DNA of 64,000 nt from Myxococcota bacterium (GTDB lineage: Bacteria; Myxococcota_A; UBA796; JAJRTE01): the NCBI GenBank assembly GCA_024278455.1, contig JAJRTE010000107.1:1-64000 (forward strand), in the 5' to 3' direction. Shown here in pieces: positions 25,947 to 36,000 of the stretch. The translations under genes were made by a program, and so were the position numbers. How positions within the stretch are numbered: position 1 is the stretch's first letter; each line of letters starts with the position of its first letter. The notes under the pieces are model-generated. The model saw only the letters and a program-made list of their open reading frames with translations, was not told the DNA's origin and did no database searches.

Positions 25947-28130
25947 ATGTCGCGTGGCGCGATTGCAGTGCTGACGATGCTATGGCTTGGGGCACTCGCT
26001 TGCCACTCCCCCGACCCGGACCGGGACCTGGATGGGTCGCCGGCGTCCAGGGACTGTGACGATACCGACCCCAGGACCTATCCCGGCGCCGATGAGGTAT
26101 GCGAGGATGGCATCGATCAGAACTGTGACGGCGGTGACGAGCCGTGCCCGGACGCGGAGCAGGATTGGGACCAGGATGGGTTCGACGCCATCGAGTATGG
26201 TGGAGCCGATTGCAACGACCAGCGAAGCGACGTGTACCCGGGGGCGCCGGAAGTGCCATACGACGGTATTGATCAGGATTGCAGCGGCGAGGACCTGGTG
26301 GACGTGGATGGCGACGGCCAGGCCGCGACGGAGGCCGGGGGAGAGGATTGCAACGACGCAGCCGCCACGGTCTACCTGGGCGCGGCCGAAACGCCCTACG
26401 ACGGTGTGGACCAGGATTGTGACGGAAGCGACACCGTCGATGTGGACGGCGACGGCGTTCCCGGCATTCCTGCTGGAGGGGACGACTGTGACGACGAGGA
26501 CGCCGGCGTGTATCCCGGCGCGGAAGAACTGCCGGAAAACGGGGTCGATGAGAACTGCGACGGACTGGACGACATCGACCAGGACAGCGACGGACATGGC
26601 GCCGCTGACGATTGCGACGACAGCGACCCAGGCGTCTACCCCGGCGCCGTGGAGACGCCTTGCAACGAACTGGACGAGGACTGCGACGGGTACGTCGAGG
26701 ACCGGGATTGCGATGGCGTCGACGGCCCACCTCTTGGCCCCGATTGCGACGACACCGACCCGGACATTTCTCCGCTCGCCCCTGAAGTGCCGTGCAATGG
26801 CATCGACGAAAACTGTGACGGGTTCGCCGGGGACGAAGATTGTGACGGGGTGGACGGGTCGAACACTGGTGGAGCGGACTGTGACGACCTGAACGCTGCT
26901 GTCTATCCGGGCGCGATAGAGGTGCTCAACAATGACCGGGATGACGATTGTGACGGCAGCGTCGACGAGCCGGCGCATGCTGGGGACGCCTCGTCTGGCT
27001 TTTGGGGACCGGCGGGGAGCCATGCAGGGGCCGCCCTTGCGGTCGGAGACCTGGATGGCGATGGCGTACCGGACTTGGCGATCGGCGCGCCGGCCTATGC
27101 CGGTGAGCAGGAGCCCGCAACCGGGGCTGTCTTCGTTGTTGCAGGCGGGCGGGAAAGTCTCGAGAGCGAACTCCTGGAGCCAAGCAGTCTTCTGGTCGGA
27201 CAGGCGGACGGCGAGTATTTCGGTGCGTCGCTTGCGATCGGGGACGTGGATGGAGACGGAACGAATGATTTGATCATTGGAGCGCCGGGACGACCGGATG
27301 ACCCGACGTTTGCCGGCAAGGTCTATGTCGTGTCCGGGAGTGTCCTGCCATTTTCCGGTACGGTCGTTGCCCTTGCGCTGGTGGTGGAGGGTGCTGAGGT
27401 GGGAAGCAGGTTCGGCGCCGCCGTCGCCGTTCCCGGTGACGTGAATGGCGATGGCGTGGATGATTTCCTGATCGGCGCGCCCGAATCGACCTGTGGCGCC
27501 GGGGCGGCTTGCGGCGCCGCCTATTTCTTCCTGGGATCCTCCAGCGCAGTCCCGCCAGCCCCGGGTTCCGCCGACCTCCTGTGGACCGGCACCGAAAACG
27601 GAGAGCGCACGGGCGCCTACGTCGCAGGAACGGGGGATATCGACCAGGACGGCATGGCGGACATGGCGATCGGGTCTCCGGGTGCCAACGCGGGGATCGG
27701 TCTTGTCTCGTTCTTTCTCGGGCGTGACCATGCCACCCACTGGCCGGACGATCGCGTCAAGACAGTGGTAGTCAGTCTGGAAGACACCCAGCCCATCGGC
27801 CTTGGGCCAGTGGCTGAGTGTGGCGACATCAACCAGGACGGCCACGTAGACCTTCTGCTCGGTGCACCCGGGGACGCCGACGACACGGGCCGTACCTACG
27901 TCCTGTTTGGACCTTGGCTCCAGGAGAGCCAGCAGGTCTATGAAATAGAGAGACTCTCGCATGCTTCATTCCTGGGCGAGGGCGAGGGAGATCGGTTCGG
28001 AAGTGTTTTTCGCACCGGGTGGGTGTCTGGCGGAGCGTTCGCCGATGTCCTGGTCGGCGCCGCCGCCCATGACGGCTCCAGCGGGCGTCTGTATCTTTTC
28101 CAGGCCGCAGGGGGAAAGGTGTGGGGCTAA
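25947..28130 (+). CDS. MopE-repeat and FG-GAP propeller lipoprotein, interrupted at its C-terminus
   Basis: 727 residues. Signal peptide with lipobox LGALAC (Cys19). Residues about 35-340 hold seven repeats of the type DCDDxDxxVYPGAxExxxxGxDxxCDG, the Cys/Asp motif found in MopE-like and other proteins of myxobacteria and relatives; such repeats probably bind calcium and form disulphides. Residues about 350-727 are FG-GAP propeller blades (GDLDGDGVPDLAIGAP, GDVDGDGTNDLIIGAP, GDVNGDGVDDFLIGAP, GDINQDGHVDLLLGAP), the integrin-alpha-like calcium-binding fold. The stop TAA at 28128 falls inside the propeller: the same frame continues after it with a further blade (see next entry). GAGAGG precedes ATG 25947. 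Likely a surface-exposed structural or adhesive protein. Confidence 0.85.
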   Translation: MSRGAIAVLTMLWLGALACHSPDPDRDLDGSPASRDCDDTDPRTYPGADEVCEDGIDQNCDGGDEPCPDAEQDWDQDGFDAIEYGGADCNDQRSDVYPGAPEVPYDGIDQDCSGEDLVDVDGDGQAATEAGGEDCNDAAATVYLGAAETPYDGVDQDCDGSDTVDVDGDGVPGIPAGGDDCDDEDAGVYPGAEELPENGVDENCDGLDDIDQDSDGHGAADDCDDSDPGVYPGAVETPCNELDEDCDGYVEDRDCDGVDGPPLGPDCDDTDPDISPLAPEVPCNGIDENCDGFAGDEDCDGVDGSNTGGADCDDLNAAVYPGAIEVLNNDRDDDCDGSVDEPAHAGDASSGFWGPAGSHAGAALAVGDLDGDGVPDLAIGAPAYAGEQEPATGAVFVVAGGRESLESELLEPSSLLVGQADGEYFGASLAIGDVDGDGTNDLIIGAPGRPDDPTFAGKVYVVSGSVLPFSGTVVALALVVEGAEVGSRFGAAVAVPGDVNGDGVDDFLIGAPESTCGAGAACGAAYFFLGSSSAVPPAPGSADLLWTGTENGERTGAYVAGTGDIDQDGMADMAIGSPGANAGIGLVSFFLGRDHATHWPDDRVKTVVVSLEDTQPIGLGPVAECGDINQDGHVDLLLGAPGDADDTGRTYVLFGPWLQESQQVYEIERLSHASFLGEGEGDRFGSVFRTGWVSGGAFADVLVGAAAHDGSSGRLYLFQAAGGKVWG

Positions 28131-28307
28131 ATCGGTGCTGACCAGGCCATGACGGCTTGGGAGGGCTCCACCACGGTGCCGGGCGTGGGGGGCGTCATGG
28201 CGCTCGGCGACCTTGACCAGAATGGCACGGATGATCTCGTCATCGGCGTGCCCGGCGACGGGACTCGAGCCCAGGCCGGTGGGGCCGCGCTGGTCTTCCT
28301 CTTTTGA
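28131..28307 (+). pseudogene. Severed last FG-GAP blade, in frame after TAA
   Basis: Continuing in the frame of the MopE-like gene past TAA 28128-28130, 58 codons stay open to TGA 28305-28307. They encode a full blade, with GDLDQNGTDDLVIGVPGDG and a hydrophobic end ALVFLF like the other blades. The natural end of the protein was therefore probably 28307. An in-frame ATG at 28149 has no ribosome-binding site. Nonsense mutation or a sequencing error are the simplest explanations. Confidence 0.75.
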
Positions 28308-28460
28308 GCATCGCTATCGTTGCAGGGGCAGTCTCATCCACCGGGCGGAGCCGTGGTGCCCGTGGATATCCGCCTGGTCTCGCCTGCAACGACGATGCCT
28401 TGCAGAGCATGTCCCATGTCTCCGGTGCGTCCCGCCGGCACGCGGGCTGAATCACGGGGC

Positions 28461-28488
28461 TTGCTGCAACAGGCCTTGGCGCTATACT
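28461..28488 (+). promoter_or_regulatory. Possible promoter of the AsmA/YdbH-like gene
   Basis: TTGCTG (28461-28466), a 16-nt spacer and TATACT (28483-28488). The -10 box is good, the -35 partial. Transcription from about 28495 would leave a 45-nt leader before ATG 28540. Confidence 0.45.
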
Positions 28489-28539
28489 GAAAGCGACTCG
28501 TGTCACACGTTGGGTGTGCACAGCCAAAGCAGGGGCAGC

Positions 28540-31500
28540 ATGGCGTCTCGCAAGGCAAGGAAACCTCGACCGACCGGATGGCGGCGCGCGCGGCGGTGGA
28601 TCGTCCGCTCTTCCGGTGCGCTCCTGGCGGCCGCGTTGCTGCTGCTCGTGGGGTTGACCATCCTCTTTGCCAACCTGGATCGCCCCGCTGTCAGCGACCC
28701 GCTCGCCGACTACCTGCATGAATCCCTGGGGCTCGAGGTCTCCTACGAGACACTCCGAGCTTCGATGTTGTCAAGCCTCGTGGGGCGCAACATCCGTGTC
28801 GCCTCTCCTGTTTCGGTGCGTGAGCATGCCCCCGATTTCGTGCGGATCGGCAGCATCGACGCCAGTTGGGCGCCCGGGACGCTCCTGACCGACCATTTCA
28901 CTGTTCACGCGGTGGAGATCCATGAATTGGGCGTCGTCCTGGTCGTCGATGAACAGGGAAGAACGACACTCGATCTCCTGTTTCCACCGGGTGCCGAGGC
29001 TGCGACGCCGACTCCGGCGACTGTGCCGTCCGATAAGCCCTTCATCCTGTCCGACAGCCTGGGACTCTTGCCCGCGTTCGTCGACCTGGAGAAACTGTCG
29101 GTGGACGGCATACAGGTGACGGTCCTCGAACTCGAGGCGGGGAGGGTCCGGCGGGCCACCACCGTGAAGGGTCTCGGGTTGGAAGCTGCATTGACCCCGG
29201 GCAACGACGGACCGGTGGGGATGGTTCGGCTCTATTCCGACCCCGAAACCGGCCTGTCGATTGCGATCGACGAAGCTGGAGGCGACAGCCGGGACTCGAG
29301 GGGGTGGCAGGGGCGGCTGGACTTCCGGACCGACCTGAACGGGAACACCCTGGCCGTGGCCTTGTCCATCCTGCTGGACCACCAGTCGCTGGTCGATCTC
29401 CCCGTCCCGCCCGGCGAAGTCGTGCGCCTCGAGGGCGTGCTCCGTTTCCAGCCCGACGCCCGCGCGACGCAAGTCGAGGTGACGCGCCTCGACCTGATCG
29501 GCAAGGCGATCGCTGCGACCCTGGGGGCCACTGTCGAAGACCTGGAAGGAGGGATGTTTGGGATTCACGTCGCCGAAGGTCGCATCACCGCGAGCCTCGA
29601 CGACCTGCTGCCGCTGGTGACACTGCCCGGCGGCCTGGAGGTGGGAGGGGGGAACGTGGCACTGACCTTGGACGACCTCGCCCTCGATCCCGCCACGTTC
29701 TACGCCACCTCCGGCCGGATCGCGGTTTCCGGAGATCTGTCCGGCGTCTCCTGGTTCGACGCACCGGCCTCCGTCGAGATCGACGCCGTGTCCGTGCGAG
29801 CGGAAGCGGTTGTTCGAGGCATTCTCGAGCAGGACGTGACCCTGGATGTTCCCCTCGCGGGGGTGGTCATCGACGACGGCTCCACCAGGACGACGCTCCC
29901 TCGAGCCGCCCTTTCCGTGGCTGTCCTGGGGAGCCGCGTGGAAATCGAGCAGCCGTTGGCCTCGACCGGGGACGTGCGTGTGCGGCTGGAGACCCGTGGG
30001 GGTGGGGCCCACCTGGGCGCCACCCGTGTTTCCGACGCCACGATGGGTCTCGAGTTGTCGTCCAGGCTTTCCGGAACACAGCCCTACAGCTTCGACGCGC
30101 GGTTGTCCGTGGATGCAATGACGGTGGCCGACCCGGCGGTGGGTACGCATGACCTGGCCGGAGCAGCGGTCGAGGCGCACCTGCGGGACGTCCGGGTCGA
30201 CCTCGACGACCCGTCGTCGGCGAGCGGTCGTGCGGTGTGCTCGCTGAGGCTCGGACCGCTGGCACTCGCTGCAGATGTCTCCCACGACCGGGACGCCACC
30301 CGGTGGCGCGTCCAGGCTGACGCACCGACGTTGAAGCCGCTCGGGCCGCTGCTGAACACGCTCCTGTCTCCGGGCGAGAGGGTCGAATGGGCTCGCATGG
30401 GGGTTCAGCTCACCTCGGAAGGGACAGCTCGAGGCGTGATGGGGGCCGGCCCGATCCGGATCAGCCAGCAGGCCACCGTGTCGGCACGGCATCTCAACTA
30501 TCGGGCGCCGGACTATGCCGCCACCGTTTCGGCCATTTCCGGGCGGTTCGGGTATCGTGGCACACCCGAGAGGGGTACCCTGGACGCCGACCTGAAACTC
30601 GGCGGCTGGGCCTATGATGTCCTGTGGGCCGACCGCGCCACGGAAGCATCTCTCGGGGTCACGTTCTCCTTGCCCGAGGATCGCTACCGGCTTCGTGTGC
30701 GCCGGTTTCGCGGCGATGTGAACTACCTGGACGGCGACATGAAGGTCGCGATGCGCGACCTGTCGGGTACCGCCGACATCATCTACGACCGGGGACGGCT
30801 CAACGGTTCGGCCGAATTGGAGACAGAACGCATCGACTACACCGACGGCGCGGACCACGTGTGGCTCGACAAGGTCAGCCACCATTTGCGCCTGGCCTCC
30901 ACCGAGGATATAGAGGCGGGCGTGCTCGAGGTGGCATATCGGGCCGGCGCCGCCCTGGTGGGTCAGAACCTCGCTGCCGTCTATCCCCCCGTGGATATGA
31001 ACGTGGACCTCCGCTTGCGACTGGCACGGCTCTCCGCGTACAGCCTGGACCGGTGCATCCTCGAGAGCAGGCAAGGCGGGACACGGCTGGAGGTGGCCCT
31101 GGCAATGGACGATGCTCGAGGCAACCTGGCCGCGCTTGCCGTCCCCGGCCGCGGCGAACCGGGGGCGAGCGGGCCGGGAGAAGCGCCGGGACAGGGGTTC
31201 CTGGCATCGGCGCCCATCACCGGGGGCGAGAGTCTGACCTTGAGCGGCGTGCTTCGCCAGGACCTGGGCGCATTGACCGGTGACCCCGGCTTCCTGTCCG
31301 CACGCGGGGAGGTCGTGGTTCCGTTCCGCCTGGAGTCGCCCGAGCAGATCCAGTACCGGCTGTCGTCCTCCCTCGAGCTGCGCGACGTCGACCTGCGGTT
31401 GCCGGGGGAGGAACTCGAGATCCAGGGGTTCACCGGGAAGTGCCTCGTCGTCGAGGAGTTCCGCGACGGTCCCAGCGGATTCGTACTCGTGCCCGGTGGC

Positions 31501-32109
31501 CGGAGCAACGCCTATGCCCGGGCAGCGTTCCCGGACACCCAACCGTACCTGACCGGCGACAGCTTTTTTTCCATCGAGCGCCTCGCCTGGTCCGACCTGT
31601 TCGAGGCTGCTCCGGTGGCGGGAAACTTCCGGGTCGACCGCAACATGGTTCGGCTGGACCAGCTCCAGATGGGGGTCGCACAGGGAACCGTGAGCGGGCA
31701 GCTCCTCGTCGACTACCAGGAGAACGATACCAGCGTGCTGTTCCGCGGTGCCGCCAACGGTCTGCGCCTGGCTGACGATTCTTCGGAACGGTTCGATGCC
31801 AACCTCGCCCTGGACTTCTCCCTCGACAAGCTGGACCTCAACGGCAGGGCCCACATCGTGCATATCGGGAGGAAGACCCTCCTGGCCATGCTGGACGGCG
31901 TGGATCCGTACCACGAGGACGTGGACATCAACCAGTTACGATTGGCACTCAACGCCGGCTACCCCAGGTTCGTGCGCGTCGATTTCGACCACGGATTCAT
32001 GTCGATCAAGGTCGACCTCGGCGGGCTTGCCCGCACGGTCCGCATCGACGAAATCCGGGGCATTCCCATCGGGCCGATCCTGAATACCTACCTGGGAGAC
32101 TTGCTGTGA
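28540..32109 (+). CDS. AsmA/YdbH-like intermembrane lipid-transport protein
   Basis: 1189 residues from ATG 28540 (MASRKARKPRPTGWRRARRW); the track start at 28213 adds a Cys/Trp-rich leader that reads through the previous gene. A basic N-terminus and one membrane anchor (about 25-46, ALLAAALLLLVGLTILFANL) precede a very long beta-rich periplasmic part typical of the AsmA/TamB/YdbH group, ending with an amphipathic NAGYPRFVRVDFDHGFMSIKVDLGG segment. Proteins of this group form hydrophobic grooves that carry phospholipids between inner and outer membrane. The downstream lipoprotein resembles YdbL, the usual partner of YdbH, which favours YdbH over AsmA or TamB. Exact family assignment is by pattern only. 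Confidence 0.65.
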   Translation: MASRKARKPRPTGWRRARRWIVRSSGALLAAALLLLVGLTILFANLDRPAVSDPLADYLHESLGLEVSYETLRASMLSSLVGRNIRVASPVSVREHAPDFVRIGSIDASWAPGTLLTDHFTVHAVEIHELGVVLVVDEQGRTTLDLLFPPGAEAATPTPATVPSDKPFILSDSLGLLPAFVDLEKLSVDGIQVTVLELEAGRVRRATTVKGLGLEAALTPGNDGPVGMVRLYSDPETGLSIAIDEAGGDSRDSRGWQGRLDFRTDLNGNTLAVALSILLDHQSLVDLPVPPGEVVRLEGVLRFQPDARATQVEVTRLDLIGKAIAATLGATVEDLEGGMFGIHVAEGRITASLDDLLPLVTLPGGLEVGGGNVALTLDDLALDPATFYATSGRIAVSGDLSGVSWFDAPASVEIDAVSVRAEAVVRGILEQDVTLDVPLAGVVIDDGSTRTTLPRAALSVAVLGSRVEIEQPLASTGDVRVRLETRGGGAHLGATRVSDATMGLELSSRLSGTQPYSFDARLSVDAMTVADPAVGTHDLAGAAVEAHLRDVRVDLDDPSSASGRAVCSLRLGPLALAADVSHDRDATRWRVQADAPTLKPLGPLLNTLLSPGERVEWARMGVQLTSEGTARGVMGAGPIRISQQATVSARHLNYRAPDYAATVSAISGRFGYRGTPERGTLDADLKLGGWAYDVLWADRATEASLGVTFSLPEDRYRLRVRRFRGDVNYLDGDMKVAMRDLSGTADIIYDRGRLNGSAELETERIDYTDGADHVWLDKVSHHLRLASTEDIEAGVLEVAYRAGAALVGQNLAAVYPPVDMNVDLRLRLARLSAYSLDRCILESRQGGTRLEVALAMDDARGNLAALAVPGRGEPGASGPGEAPGQGFLASAPITGGESLTLSGVLRQDLGALTGDPGFLSARGEVVVPFRLESPEQIQYRLSSSLELRDVDLRLPGEELEIQGFTGKCLVVEEFRDGPSGFVLVPGGRSNAYARAAFPDTQPYLTGDSFFSIERLAWSDLFEAAPVAGNFRVDRNMVRLDQLQMGVAQGTVSGQLLVDYQENDTSVLFRGAANGLRLADDSSERFDANLALDFSLDKLDLNGRAHIVHIGRKTLLAMLDGVDPYHEDVDINQLRLALNAGYPRFVRVDFDHGFMSIKVDLGGLARTVRIDEIRGIPIGPILNTYLGDLL

Positions 32110-32173
32110 ACACCGCGCTTGCTACAACTTGCGGGCGAAAAGCTCTCGACGCCGGCAAGGAAGGGAGGATCGA

Positions 32174-32893
32174 GTGAATAACGGGTATCCTCGCAACGTG
32201 TCCATTGTCGTCACGGCCCTGCTCATCCTGGGGTGGACATCCTCCGGGTGCGTCAAGGCTCCCGATACGGTCTATCTCGTCGACAAGAAGACCGTGCTCG
32301 AGCACCAGGCGGGAGGAGAGTTGACCGCCCTCGAGAACGACCTGAACGACTCGGCACTTCAGCCCCACTGCGAACCCTTCACGCCGGGTCAGCTCGAGGC
32401 CGAGGGCGTGGCCGGTGGCGGCGTCTCCTCGGTGGCGGGACTCTATGCCGCCACCCGCACGGACGCCCAGCGGATCGACGAATTGTTGATACGACGGTGC
32501 GTCGGCGAGGCGCGTTCCGGGCTGCTCGAGGAGACACCGGGGACTTGCACGGGTACCGTGAACGGTGACGAAATCACTCGGCTTGTTCAGCGCGAGAACC
32601 GGAATCGCCGCCAGGTCTGGTCCTACATCCAGCGGGAGATGCCGGGGACGGAAGAGGAAGCAATCCGGCAGGCCTGGTGGAAGAACCACCTCGAGCAGGT
32701 TGTGTGCGGTGGGCAGATCCAGCGGGAGGACGGCTCCTGGTTCGTGAAACGATGCGGCGGAGAGGCGCATGCCCCGCGCCGAAACGGGGAGCGGGTTGCG
32801 GCGCCCGAAGCGGTCCCGGACGCAGATGGTGTGCGGGCCGGGGAGCCGGAGAGCGGGGAGGCGGGCACCGGGGAGGGCGACGTTTCACCGTGA
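32174..32893 (+). CDS. YdbL/DUF1318-like lipoprotein
   Basis: 239 residues from GTG 32174 (NNGYPRNVSIVVTALLILGW), supported by GGGAGG 5 nt upstream; the track start at 32129 is too early. Lipobox TSSGC puts the lipidated Cys at 26. The region VGEARSGLLEE ... LVQRENRNRRQVWSYIQRE ... GGQIQREDGSWFVKR parallels the E. coli YdbL pattern, in which a VGE-G-L block, an N-x-x-R helix and a final G-x-W strand recur. The N-terminal part after the Cys (VKAPDTVYLVDKKTVLEHQ) may play the part of the small partner YnbE, making this a fused partner; that is inference. The C-terminal 40 residues are Ala/Glu/Gly-rich. It starts 64 nt after the YdbH-like gene. Confidence 0.6.
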   Translation: MNNGYPRNVSIVVTALLILGWTSSGCVKAPDTVYLVDKKTVLEHQAGGELTALENDLNDSALQPHCEPFTPGQLEAEGVAGGGVSSVAGLYAATRTDAQRIDELLIRRCVGEARSGLLEETPGTCTGTVNGDEITRLVQRENRNRRQVWSYIQREMPGTEEEAIRQAWWKNHLEQVVCGGQIQREDGSWFVKRCGGEAHAPRRNGERVAAPEAVPDADGVRAGEPESGEAGTGEGDVSP

Positions 32894-33027
32894 GACCGAA
32901 ACCTGAGACAATGAAGATGGTTCCGGAGCGGCGACGAAGCACGGGTGTGGACTGCCGTTCGTTGGACCTCGAGAACCCGGGAGGCAACGCGCGGCACGTG
33001 AGGGATACGCACCATCGCAGGAGACGC

Positions 33028-36000
33028 ATGCCGGTGATACGGTGGGCGGCCGCGCCGTCGCTGTTGCTGTGCCTGCTCGGCTTGCCGGGGCGTGTCCACG
33101 CCGGCGCGCGGATGGCCGAGCCCCTCAGGCTGACCGCCGGGGCGGCCGACGAGATGATGGGCGCAACGGACCCGACCGGCGCGCGGCTCTATTTCGCAAG
33201 CAACTCGAGGGCGACGTGGCAGATCTTCGTCCAGGACATGGAGCGGGGCGTCCCGGAGCTGTTGTTCGATCACGGCGCCGACGCGACAGATCCTCGAGTC
33301 GGACCGCGGGGGCGGTGGATCCTCTATGTTTCCTACCTGACCGACGCAACCGGCGACGCCTGCCTGTACGATATCGAGACCGAAAAGACGACATGCCTGA
33401 CGGACGAGCGCACGTCGGAATCCCAGGCCTTCTGGTTCCCCGGCGGAGAACACGTGGGCGTGGTCTCGAGGACCGGCATGCACGGCGACTTCCGGTTGCT
33501 CGACTTCGCGTTGTCGGGTGGCCCTCCGGCAGTGGTGTTGGACCGCAACCTCGCCGCCCCGGCGGTGTCCCCGGATGGCCGTTGGCTGGTGTTCGTGCCG
33601 GTGACGCGGAACGCCGAAGTGGTAGGGGCCAACTTCGCACGCCGGGCAGCGAAGACCCTGGCCCTCGTTCGGCTCGATGACCCGGACCGCGTGCTCGAGC
33701 TGCGCTTCCACCTCTCGGGAGCGAGCGGTTTCCCGGCGTTCTCCAAGGATGGGAAGTACCTCTACTTCTCCCAGTACCTCAACGACACCAATCTGGACGG
33801 CATCATCGACGGTGATGACAACAGCGTCCTTTTCCGCGTCCCGTTCGACACCCTGTCGGACCTCCCGGTCGACGCCCGCCGGGCCGAACAGTTGACCAGT
33901 GCCCGCTGGAACTGCCAGTACCCGGTCCCGGAGACGGACAGGCTCCTTGCGACCTGTGCCCACGAGGGGTCCCTCGACATCTATGCATTGCCCCTCGAGG
34001 GCAGTGTCCCCGGATCGTGGTCCAACGCACGGCTCGAGGAAGAACTCCGGTCCGCCCGTGACACGTGGCAGAGACTCCTGCTCCTCGCTCACCTCCTTGG
34101 CCGGAGCACCGAGCCCGATGCACGTGTCGAGGTGCTCCGGCGCATGACCCAGGCACACCTGGAATTGAGGGAGTACGAGTCGGCCGAGCACTATGCACGG
34201 CTCGTGATTGATCGATACGGCGGCGTGGACGGCGGGAAGCAAGCCCAGCTCATGGAAATCCTCCTCGAAGTCATCGCCGAACGCCGGGAGACGCAACGGC
34301 TGGTCCAGGGGGAACTCAACCTGCGTTTCATTCGCGACCAGCAGAAGCGGCTGGAGCGGCTCCTCCAACCGGTGCGGGGAGGCGACGCGATGGCGGCGAT
34401 GGCTCTCATCGCGGCCAGCGAAGTGAACGACACCATCGGGGAGAAGGGAAGGGCCCGGGACCTTCTCGAGCAGGTGGACATCGGCGCCATCGGGGACCCG
34501 TTCGTGGTGTCAGCATTCGGCGACCGCGCTTCTGGCCTGTACCAGGAGCTGGGACTGACCGGCAAGCTGCTCGAGACGCTCCGTGCCCTTTCGGATCACC
34601 CCGCGTTGGCCGAAGCCGAGCGTCTCGAGTTTGCCAGGAGGTTCGTCCGCGCACTGACGAAAGGCGCGCCTGTCGAGGAGCGGGTGGCTCGGGTGGCCCG
34701 CTGGCGGGAGCGCGTGGCGCCGGAGTCGCCGCTCGCCATGGTACTCGAGGCCGAGGGCCTCCTGCTGGGGTTGAGCCCGGAGAGCGAGGAAGCGGTGCGC
34801 AAAGGGCTTTACGAGCTGTACCGGAGGACCAGCGGGATCGAGCGCCGCCGCGTGCTGGTCGAGATGATCGTCGAGCGCGCCGTGACGCAGGACAGTGACT
34901 ACCTCCTGTACGAATTCTCGAATACCTGGGTAAGCTGGTTGAAACGGGCGTCGAGCGAGCGGCAGTACGCTGAGGCGTTGTATCGGGAGGTCTTGCTGGC
35001 TCGAGTCTATGTCTCCCAGGCCGGCGGGGATTTTGCGGATGCTCGAGGCTACGCCTACGGTCTGACCCGCCAGACCGATGCGCTCGAAGCACACATCGCG
35101 TTCATCGAGAATTGGGACAACGAGGGGCGCAAGGATGTCGCCGGGCAGTATGCGAAGCAGTTCCGGAGCCGGCAGGACGACCCGGTGTACGGTTTCGTTC
35201 GCGCCTACCTGGTCGCACGCACGTTGCAAGCGCTGGAAGGCGAAGCGCTCGAGGCGGGTATTGGCGAGGCCCGGGCGGTGCTGCAGGAAGCAGCGCCAGG
35301 GCTGCCTCGACGGGTCGAAGTGCACCATCTCCAGGGCTACCTGGCCCACCTCGATTTCCTTCGCACCGGGGATGCCGGTTTCGCCCAGGAGGCCAACACC
35401 CACTACCTTCTCGCCCTGGACCTCGCTCGGAGCAACCCGCGCTACCAGGCCACGCTCCTCCAGTCTCTCGGCCTGCTTCAAGGCCAGGTGGACAGCCACA
35501 GGATCGCCCTGGACTATTTCGCCCGGCGGGACAGGCTCCCCTACGTCGACCCGGAGCAGGCGCTTTGTATCATGCTGGCCTCGGCCCGCAGCCTGTTTCA
35601 CGCAGGTCGGCTGGACGAGGCAGCGGAGCGGACGGTTCGAGCCCTGGACTGGGTGGACGGCCACCCGGATCTCGAGCGGTTTCGGCCCCTGGCCCTGTCT
35701 CGAGCCGCCCTGTATCACTATGCAGCGGGACGCGACGCCGCCGCCTGGACCTACTACCTCGAGCTGGAGCCCTGGATGGCTCGAGAGGACACCTCGGACG
35801 AGGGGCAGCGGACGCGCGTGCAGCTCCTCGTGGGCAAGGGCGCGGTCGCCCAGCGGATTGGAAAGCACGAGGAGGCGCTGGAGGCTTTCCGGGCGGCGCG
35901 CGAACGTCTGGACACGTCCGAAGGGGCGTTCGAGGTGCGGGAGAGAGAGAATGGCGGGCGGCGTCTCACCTATGGCGCCGGCGCGTATCGCCGTCTCCTC

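Noticed and set aside
26050-26970. Periodic DNA as a possible CRISPR or satellite array
   Set aside because: The periodicity comes from protein repeats (MopE type); the DNA copies differ and there are no identical direct repeats with spacers.
25980-27962. 660-residue minus-strand ORF
   Set aside because: Shadow of the MopE/FG-GAP gene; the repetitive Val/Ile pattern is the complement of Asp-rich repeats.
28771-31914. 1047-residue minus-strand ORF
   Set aside because: Mirror of the AsmA/YdbH-like gene; high His/Gln/Pro content and no domain. Long antisense frames are common at this GC content.
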